From Paralvinella palmiformis (lineage: Eukaryota; Annelida; Polychaeta; Terebellida; Alvinellidae): DNA of 64,000 nt. The DNA lies in the NCBI GenBank assembly GCA_025642065.1, contig JAODUP010000044.1:1417501-1481500 (forward strand), in the 5' to 3' direction. The position numbers were made by a program, and so were the translations under genes. How positions within the stretch are numbered: the first letter of the stretch is position 1; every line of letters begins with the position of its first letter. The notes below the pieces were generated by a model that saw nothing but the letters and a program-made list of their open reading frames with translations, had not been told where the DNA came from and did no database searches. This document shows positions 52,339-62,300 of the stretch, piece after piece.

Positions 52339-55300
52339 ATTTATACATGATGTTTGAACTGGTGTGGTTACATATATGCATAGACAAATATTTTTAATAC
52401 TATTTGACCACATATGTTTCAGTAATGTTTCATAATTGTTTATACCGGTACTATCCAAATTTCATAACTCCAGCCTAGACATGTAAGCTTTTATAGTAAG
52501 ATATATCTACACTCTTTCAGAACACTTCAGCTCAGAATCCCAAAAGCTGTTGATCAGGTAACAAACATGGATGTTACTGAACGAGGTCGAAAAGTGTACA
52601 TCAAAGTCCTGAACAATGACGAGAAAAATATTGAAAATATTGAATTATCAGAGGAAAAGGGTGATAAGGACCATGCTAATGACAGTGACCAAAATGACAG
52701 CGAAATCTCAACACAGGCAAGAAAAACTTGTGCGGACAATTGTGTTTGCATAGGGTGTTTGTTTCTTGTTGGATCGGTGGGAATTGGTTCTCTGAGCGTG
52801 ATCTTCGATTGGCTCTGGGTAGCAGATATGTTGCGGGCAGAGACAGGTCTTGTTTTTGGACCGCCGTCCATCAGCATCATCGTAGCGCTGATTGTCATGT
52901 CATCATTGGGAACAGTTACCTACTTCTGTGAAAATGGTGATAAAATCTACAAGTTCATTACAGGAAAGGATATTTTTGATGAACAAACTGAAGAACTGCT
53001 GAGTCTTTTTCTAGAGGAAGTCCCCGAGATAACATTAAATCTCCTGCTAGCCATGTGCAGAGAGATTCCGATCAGTTATTTCCAACTAATTAAGGCTGGC
53101 TTGGCCATTGCAAGCAGTGCTTTAAGACTAATGAAGGCTACTTGTTATGCATTAGGATGCAAGACAACAAAAAGACGCAGACATCAACTAAGAGCATTCG
53201 GACGAGTCATTCTGATTGCTGCATGTATTTACACTTTTGCAACAGGGATAACTGTGTTTGTTTTTATGTACATGGAACCGAAGGAGACCAATCAAGATGG
53301 CAGGTTTTATGCTCCAGCAAACGTGTTTGGCAGCACATACAACACTGAAAGATACTTTCCAAATTCTGGAGTCTTTTTGTCACACCCTTCTCTGGATCAA
53401 TGCCAACAAGACAGATCAAAAAACCATAACATCACAGGACACAATAACTGGATCCGCATAGAGGTTATGTTTACATATCTGCTGCTTGGCAGTGACAAAA
53501 TGGAAGCAGTGTACTCATATAATGACACAAAGGCAATGTTTTATGTTAAATCCAGAAGACGTGAACATTGTTATGATATTGACTTAACACGATGCTCGAT
53601 TACACCAATCAGGCCCACTGACTGTGAGATAAATCAAAATGCTTCTACGTTATATCTCATTTTTCACCATACACCCATGACAAGTGCACTTGTCTATGGT
53701 GACGTCAAATATAATGCAACTCTCACCACATCAGGCCAATGTAGTTATGTGACAGGAGACTTTCTTGGCAGAATGTTTCATGGTCACAATTACATTGGTC
53801 AGCTACAGTATTTCAAAGCATCATACCAAGTTAACACAACACTACCATTAACATACAGCAGCAATTCTACAGCTCCCATGTTCTACCAGTATCCACAGCA
53901 ATTATGGAATGTTAGCGAGGCATGGAGGACTGGATTCAAAGACTGTGACATGTCAGGATCATTAGCACCTAATCCTCAACCACACACACAGCTAAAGTGC
54001 CCAACATGGAAACAGCCTTAGAAAGTTGTGTTTCTAGTTTACACATTTTTATCATTACAATTGTTTAAGTTGTTCATATAAAAATATGAATGAATTTAAT
54101 ATTTCTCAGTATTTTTGTAATAAATTGAAATGCAACACTATTGATTTCAATATTGTTAATGTTTTCATAGTATAGCAAGACATTCTTTCCAAAGACTTCT
54201 CTGTTCATTCAACTTGGATGACAACAATAAATCAGTGATCTACGATCAATTTCAGCATCTCGTGCAAAAGCATCACTCACAATTTTGTGCTGGAATTATT
54301 GTACCAAACATAATGGGTTTATAATTTCCAGGGTTCATGTATACGCAGTACATTATGGACATGGATGTAGAAGAATACACTTCTAATATAAAACAAGCAT
54401 CATCCAGCTCATGTAATTTGTGATGACAATTTCATGTGTGCGTGTGTTAGTGTGTGCGCGTGCATGCGTGCGTACTGTTTGAAAAGCAACTGGTACAAAA
54501 ATAACGTCAAATGTTTCTTACTGTTATCATCTAGTCCTTTTGGTACGATTGTAGCTTCAGCAGGTTCAAAGGCTCCTGTTCTCATTGCATAATCTGTATG
54601 CAAAGCCAAATGATTCACCCAGTGAGCATGGCATTGCAATGTCCGACATAACATGCCCTGTAGGATACAAATAAAACAACAGTTCAAATATTTATTTGAT
54701 ATTCAGTCTTTATATGTGTCTTTTACATTCCTTCATTTCTGGATTAAGGGTGATGCTATGAAAAACTAAATATAGTCATCTTACAGGTTCCTCATCAGAA
54801 TTAAACAGAAAACATTCACAACAGGCTGACTTCTAGGAGCAGGAATAAAAACCCACACATGTGAGTTATGACTGGAATATAACATGCCTGTACAGAGTGA
54901 CCAAGCTAAAGTGGAGGTTCACTCAGAAACGTCAATCATTTTTTAATTAGTTAACTTTTATGGAGATAATTATCAGTGAAACTTACGGAAGAATTACTGA
55001 TAAACCAGTCACTACCTTTTAGATCAATCAGTTATGTCTGCATGGCATAGGACCATTGAATTTAACAGCAGTGCAAAACATTACATGTACCTATCAATGA
55101 TAAAAATTGGAAACCATGTACATAGCTCACTTTAATAAGCTACGGTAATGGAGGCAGACATTTCCCCCCTCCAAAAAAAAAACAATAGTTGATCATTTAA
55201 GAGGCTGATGCTGCATAAATCAGATACTTTTCCTTCAGAATCATACAACTTTAGGTGGATATAAAATGTGTATCACACATCAAAGCTTTTTAACAAATGG

Positions 55301-56316
55301 TATATGATAACTGTACAATCAGTAAAATAAAGATACTGCCAGCTTTAAGGAAATGAATATTGTTAATATATTGTGTTATAACAAAACTGGAACTGCCACA
55401 GAATATGACAAAACTGGAAATTATAAGCATGGCATCAAGATCACTCATTATCAATGTACCAAAATCAACTCACTGAGTATGCACCATGATTAATCTCTAT
55501 TATTTCCATAACTTGATTTCTTGTTTATAGAATAAATATGCTGTTATGTCTAATAACCATATCACACATAATAATAAGTCTTTATGGTTTAATAAAACTA
55601 GTTCAGTTTATAAATGTACAATAATACTTACATCATCAGCTTTCCACACTTTGATGGTTCTGTCTTGTGATGCCGTATATAAAAGGTTTGTTCCTCCCCA
55701 CTTAACACAGGTCACAGACTGTAAATGTCCAGATATGACAAGTCTACATTGATACAGTGCAATGTCCCAGATCCGTACAGTGCCATCCTATGTGAAAAAT
55801 AACAATATATGAAGTTGTGTCCATTATAAGCTACAACATACTTGCACAGTTTTAGGGTATACACCACTCTCAAAACATGAAAGTCTAAATTTCCCACATT
55901 ATTTGATAAATTAAAAGAATGATTCATTATTAGAATAATACTGAACATTTACAGAAAAATTCATCAATATAAGAGAATAAATTATGCCATGCATATGTTT
56001 TCACCGTACAAAATGCTAAAAACATATCACTTTAAGTTAGGTTTAATGTAATACTGACCTTTGATGAACTGGCCAATAATCTGCATTCAGGATCTCTGTA
56101 AATTATTTTGACACATTGTTTATACTATTACCCCATTTAATTCAATCAATTCAAATGAAAAAATAAGTGTCTGTCTAAAAATACTGAATCTAGAGGATAC
56201 TCATAACACTTACAGATGTAACGGCTTCCAAATCAACCATGTTATCCACTGTTTATGACCCAGTAGTGTTTTTCCTATTTGTTGTCCTGTTTCTGGATTC
56301 CAAATAAATATCTGAA

Positions 56317-56353
<37 letters not shown>

Positions 56354-59300
56354 CGTGTTTGTATGTGTGCGTGTGATGGCACTGGCTCAAAGAATCAAGA
56401 CAAACATCCATAAAAACCTATATAGCCAATCAACAGAAGTTGTTCTAATGTGCCATAACATAACATGACATAAAGAAAACTATCTCACATCAAAAAATAC
56501 ATTTTGAATATTACAATCAGTGTAAGACAATTTCTACAGTTATTTGATATCTTTTATATTTGGCTTGCATATATAAATTTGGCTGTGTATATTGCTAGCT
56601 AGTAATATCACCTCTATTTTGATTGACATAAATCCCTTAACTCATCAATAAAGATGTCCCTCATAAGGCTTAGACAATCCAGAAACCATTCACGTTGATT
56701 TATAAAAAAAAACATATTACAATCAGTGAAAGTAAAAGCCCAGTTAATAGTGCACTACTCTGTAAATCTCTAGGCCTAGGTTAAAATTCCAGCATTATCT
56801 ATGTCCGTGAGATGTTTCATTATAACAATCTTATTTTACTAAAGAGTGACCCCTGGGCCATATGCCCATAGAACAGTACCTACCTAACTAATTAACTAAA
56901 TAACTACTTCCTTTAAAAATGATGTGTGTGACACATTAATCATATACAATAAATTGACATGGTCTTCACATTTCTTTGATGATATGGCAACCAAATAAAA
57001 TATCCAAAATGAACAGGTAGTTGGATATATATATATATATAGGTGATAACACAATGCTTAATGAAAAGTGGGAGATGAAGCAAAACCATAGATTAGAACA
57101 GCTCTACCATAAAATGAAAATCAAGAAACCCATTCCAATGAATATGCTGGTAATGGGTAAGATGGGAGCATTATCAAAATGATGAACGACAACCAGATTG
57201 GTGTCTAAGTACAACCGACTCTATTCTATAGTATTATTCTTTAATGCAAATAGACACCATTCATCATTGTGAAGTGGAAGTTAATTGACAGGTTTCTACT
57301 ACATGTTTCCCACAGCCAAGAAATTATTATTTTCCAGGACATTTCCAGGACAAAATACAATTTTCCAGGATGAGGTGTACCAGATTTAAAGGTAATAAAT
57401 CAAGATATGTGTGGAAAAGCATATTATATTTATTCAATGTATGATCAATTATTGACTCCTTGCCCCTTCTAGCTGTCTGATCCACCCATTTTTATTTAAA
57501 TTTGAACTAACATGAGATATCAAGACCATGTACAAGCGAAGTTTTCTTCTACAGGTATAATGTTTATTCACAGGTCACACTAGCTCTATTATTTCCAGGA
57601 CATTTCCTGATTTTGCAATTTTTAAGAACATTTCCAGGACCTAGATTTTTTTTATATTTTCCAGGTTTTCCATATATTGTGGGAACCCTGTACTATGTGA
57701 ACTGGCAAAATAGATACATAACTAACCTGACTATTTTTACATCCTGATGCTAATCTCCTACCATCTGGTGACCATGCAATGCTTAGCACCCAGTGTGTAT
57801 GACCTGTTTGAGGAAAACAAAAAGGTAACAAATTTGTATGTTGTTCTATCAGTAAAACTGAAAGGCAAAATTGGCCATAATCAACAAAAGGTTCAAATTA
57901 TGATATTTTTGTATATTAAATTTAGACAAAATCAGTCTAAAAACAAGACAGATTTCGATTTCAAATGCCTTGTATACCAGTTTTGAAAAAAGGAAAATTT
58001 CAGGAAGGACATATTCTGTTTTAAATGACCAATTTCCCATTTCAAAAATAAATACATTATTTTATATTTGATATGCCATATATGATGTTTTTGTGATAAA
58101 GGCAGGTGACCCATATATAGGTATGCATTCATGATTGAGGGTTAGACTTAGTGTTAAGGTTGCATTTAAGGCAGGGAAATTGACCCTCTTTGAATGAAGG
58201 GTCAGACTGAATAGTAATTTCACTATTGATGATTAAAGAGAGGCTAGCAAACCTCAGAAGATTTACGTTTTTGAAAATTCTAAATAAACTATTTAAGGCA
58301 GGAAATTTGTGCACATGGTAGACCAAAATAGGCTGAGCAACCTACAACGGTAATGAGGCAAAGAGAAAGATGAAACACCCTTCAGATATGATCATACCAA
58401 GATTTGAACTCAGGTGGTTGAGATCTGTGGCCAACTGCACACCCAGTTAGATAATGGAGGCACCCAAACAGGGGACTGGCCAATAATAATTATGACAAAA
58501 ATCATATTAAAATGCTCAGTTATCTATTTTCTGGCCAGTTCACTATCTGATATAATATGAATAAATTGCTTAATGTTCATAAAAGTAACCTCAAATACAA
58601 CAAGAGTTTGCAAACTATCTACAACTTCACAGATATAATTAAATATTTCAAATTACTGAAGGGTGGTCATTCTGGCTTCTTTGAATGATGATTTATATGG
58701 TTTCAAGGAGAAAAGTCACATCACCTTGCATCATCATGTACAATAATCTTGTAGCTGCCTGCAGATCTAATCTTGTCACAGATTTTCTGGCTTGGCCATC
58801 TTTGTAACCTTATCTGACCATGACTTAAAAATACTAACTAATACTAACTGACACCTTCCTTGGCTCATTTAAACAAATTTGACAGCTCATGAGACACTTC
58901 TTGTTACAAGATTACAAAATAATCTTAATAAGACATTTCTCTATACAGTTTTCTTTAGCCATTTCAGTAACATTTCAGGCTGTTTGGACCATAAATACTG
59001 TAATACGTACACACTTCCTGATGTGTACTACAGTTTGGCTTATAAAGTGTACTGGCCATAGTACTGGTCATAGTCAGATTTACAGTTAGGATAACATGTA
59101 ATTATGTTTCTTATTGATGTAATATTAGTATATGTTATGTATGCAAACAATGCTGAGCAAATAATGATAAAATGTATACAAAAGGATGCACTTTTCATTC
59201 TGTACTGAATTAATTACCTCACTAACCTTTGCATGTATGATGAGGTGTCTCTGTGTTTACATCCCAAAATCTTACAGTTGTGTCTCCAGAACCACTAGCT

Positions 59301-62300
59301 AAATATCTGCAACGGGTAAAAAATTTTAATGAAAAATGTGTACTGTGAATTACTCCTCATATGAAATATTTTGTTAATGAGCATATTCACACAAGGAACA
59401 TCGTTCAGGGTGAATCATACATCAGAGCATCTGTCTGAGAATTTTTTTTCTTCTGATTTTAAGACATCAGCAAAAATATAAAGTTTTAGACAGAAATCAC
59501 AATCTCATCAAATACCTAGATACTCTTCAGATTTAATTATTTTATAGCATTGTCAAAACAGCTATTTGTAGGAAAAAGAGATTCAAGTTATAAGCCATAC
59601 TACACTAGTACCACAACATAGTGGTTGGTAAAGGACAATGTCTACCTAAATTAATTACGTTGCTAACCATGAACTTATATTAATCATATGGTATCAGCAT
59701 TTATTTACTTTTGGACCTCTTCCTAGCAAATTTCTCCAAAGTTTAATTGACATCCACATAAGTCAGGTAATTATGTGAAGTTGACTAAATGTGACAAGGT
59801 ATCCAACAATAGACAGGTTTTTAACACCTTAGAGACAGCTCTGCTATCAAGACCAAAACAATTCTAATGTAAATTAAATATGTATGTATTAGATACACGT
59901 ATGTGTGCACGCTACAAGTATAGCACAGACTCTCATCTGAGCCTATACATTGAATTGAAAAGTGAAGTCAGGATAGGGTAAACGCGTGTATTTGGCCAAA
60001 TCATCCAAAATGTAGACAAAACTATATCAAATGTTATGTGAAAGTTCTTCTCTACCTATTACTCACATTAGTAAGCAAAATATATCAATACAAATATACA
60101 AATTGTGAAAATGAAAAGACACGTCTTCTCCAGATAAACCTTATTAACATCGATGGTAACTTGAAGCTGTTAGCATTTCTTCTATGTAACCAGTGGATTA
60201 GGCATTGTCAATCATCAGACATTTGCTTGATAAAGTCATGATCATTATCTTTTACTGACTTTATCAGGACAATATCAGTTAGGTTGGAAATACAAATTTA
60301 GCTCAACACAACATTTGTCTATAATGACATATAAAAATGGTTGTAAACAAGTAGGGAAATATAATAGTGTTGTTGTAATCTCCCAGACTGGATAAAGAAG
60401 TGTCGCATTCCATGTTATTAAATCAATAACACTAACCCTTTTTTGCTAGCTAAATAAATTACTGAAATAGGATACATTTATTATGAATAAAACTATATTT
60501 CTACATTTAAATAATTTTTTATCAGATTCTACTATCTCTCATTTTCAGCACACACTTTTTGTTAATTTTGTGAACTGGTTGGAGATAAAATAGAATATTT
60601 AACTAAACAAATTCATTTGCATTGTGTCAGCACTATTTTCACAAAACCCTGAGTGAACAAACTATTAGAAACTAAACTTCACCCATAAGTTGGCAGTGAG
60701 GGGAACTTAAATATTAACAAAAGTTAAATAGTAAATGTTTTAAGTTAATGTTTTCAAGAAAGTTGACAGACCACATCATCAATTTGTCAAAAGATCTATC
60801 AACCAGTCTGGAGACAGACATCTGTTATAGTTACCCAAACACAAAGACATTTATCCTATCATTCTAGGATCTGTATTGAGATTATGTCTCATAAAAGTTA
60901 GTGTTTATCATTTTATAGCATTTTTAAATTGCATTTTCTATTTATACCTTCCACTGTCTTCTCAGTTTCAGAAATAATTACGGTAGCTCATAAAGAGCAT
61001 CAACTAATAATTTCTGAAACTGAGAAGACAGTGGAAGGTATAAATAGAAAATGCAATTTGTCAAAAGATCTATCAACCAGTCTGGAGACAGACATCTGTT
61101 ATAGTTACCCAAACACAAAGACATTTATCCTATCATTCTAGGATCTGTATTGAGATTATGTCTCATAAAAGTTAGTGTTTATCATTTTATAGCATTTTTA
61201 AATTGCATTTTCTATTTATACCTTCCACTGTCTTCTCAGTTTCAGAAATAATTACGGTAGCTCATAAAGAGCATCAACTAATAATTTTGGTTACTGTTAT
61301 GTTTTTATGTGGTATTATGCTGTAATATAAAGTATAACATGTTACAATATATCAATGTTATGTTATTGTTGTGCTGAATGATGCATGTTTTTTTCATGTT
61401 ATTATTATGCCATTATATGCAATTTCTTGTCATGTCATGTTTTGTTGTATTATGTTGCATTTTGTTACACTAGGCAACTACTGGTATGTATTGAATATTG
61501 TTTTGCAATTATCCACCAAAGAGTATACATTGAGTTTTTGCATCTATTTTATTCACCCATTGACCATGTTTTCACTGTACATGGCAAGTTGACATACATA
61601 TAACTGATTTAAAGCATGATTAATTTGTGACATGTTTGTCATGGCAACAATGCTGGGAAAATAACCATAAATCTTTTCTGATAAATGTTTCTATCCACAA
61701 ATTATTTTAAAATTGTTTAATAAAAAGATAAGTCACTTGTTTCTGTAACAATTTGGCTAAACTGATAGATGTCTGCTACAACTGGTGTTTTGTACATCCC
61801 AGATAGTGTATCAGCACCATCCAACCAGTTAAATATAGTTTTTGGAAACCTTCCATTGTACTGAAGTTATATTACCAGGTATTGAATTTACATCTAAATA
61901 TGAATGCAAATTACACTACAAAACAGACATGGGGTTAATTCTATTTTGTCAATTCCATTTCTGCGGACATCATGAGACTCATCATTCTGGCACCAGTCCA
62001 ATTTGAAATGCAGATCTAACAGTGTAGCCCATTTGAAGTCACCCATCACCTCATATGCTTCTCATTACTGACTTGCTTGGAGTAGGTAATCGGAGTGTTT
62101 TGTTTTGTAGCAAACTTCAATTCCAATTCCATTTTTTTAAATAAGCAACTCCACATTTTCAAAAATTAAAACTATAACTTCTGATATATTTTAATAATAG
62201 ATTAATTATTTTCAGTGAAGAAAGTACTTATTTTAATCAACAAAAGATAATGAGTTTTCACTTACTTTCCTGTTGGACTAAACTGTACATGTAGCACAGC

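Larger units (their letters stand above)
51733..54521 (-). other. NLE1 intron 8, host of the nested gene
   Basis: 2.8 kb. Apart from the nested plus-strand gene it holds a G-run near 51973-51982, a GT microsatellite at about 52304-52338, and a GT/GC-rich run near 54434-54470. Confidence 0.85.
59307..62265 (-). other. NLE1 intron 2
   Basis: Non-coding, with the duplication-inversion at 60780-61287 and a partial AATTCCA-type MITE at 61924. ORFs 60929-61141, 61371-61592 and 61385-61603 are chance readings; the first crosses the duplication. Confidence 0.8.

Noticed and set aside
57849..58326. Overlapping minus-strand ORFs of 63-66 codons
   Set aside because: Lie in NLE1 intron 3 and partly over the SINE candidate; no motif and no conserved reading.
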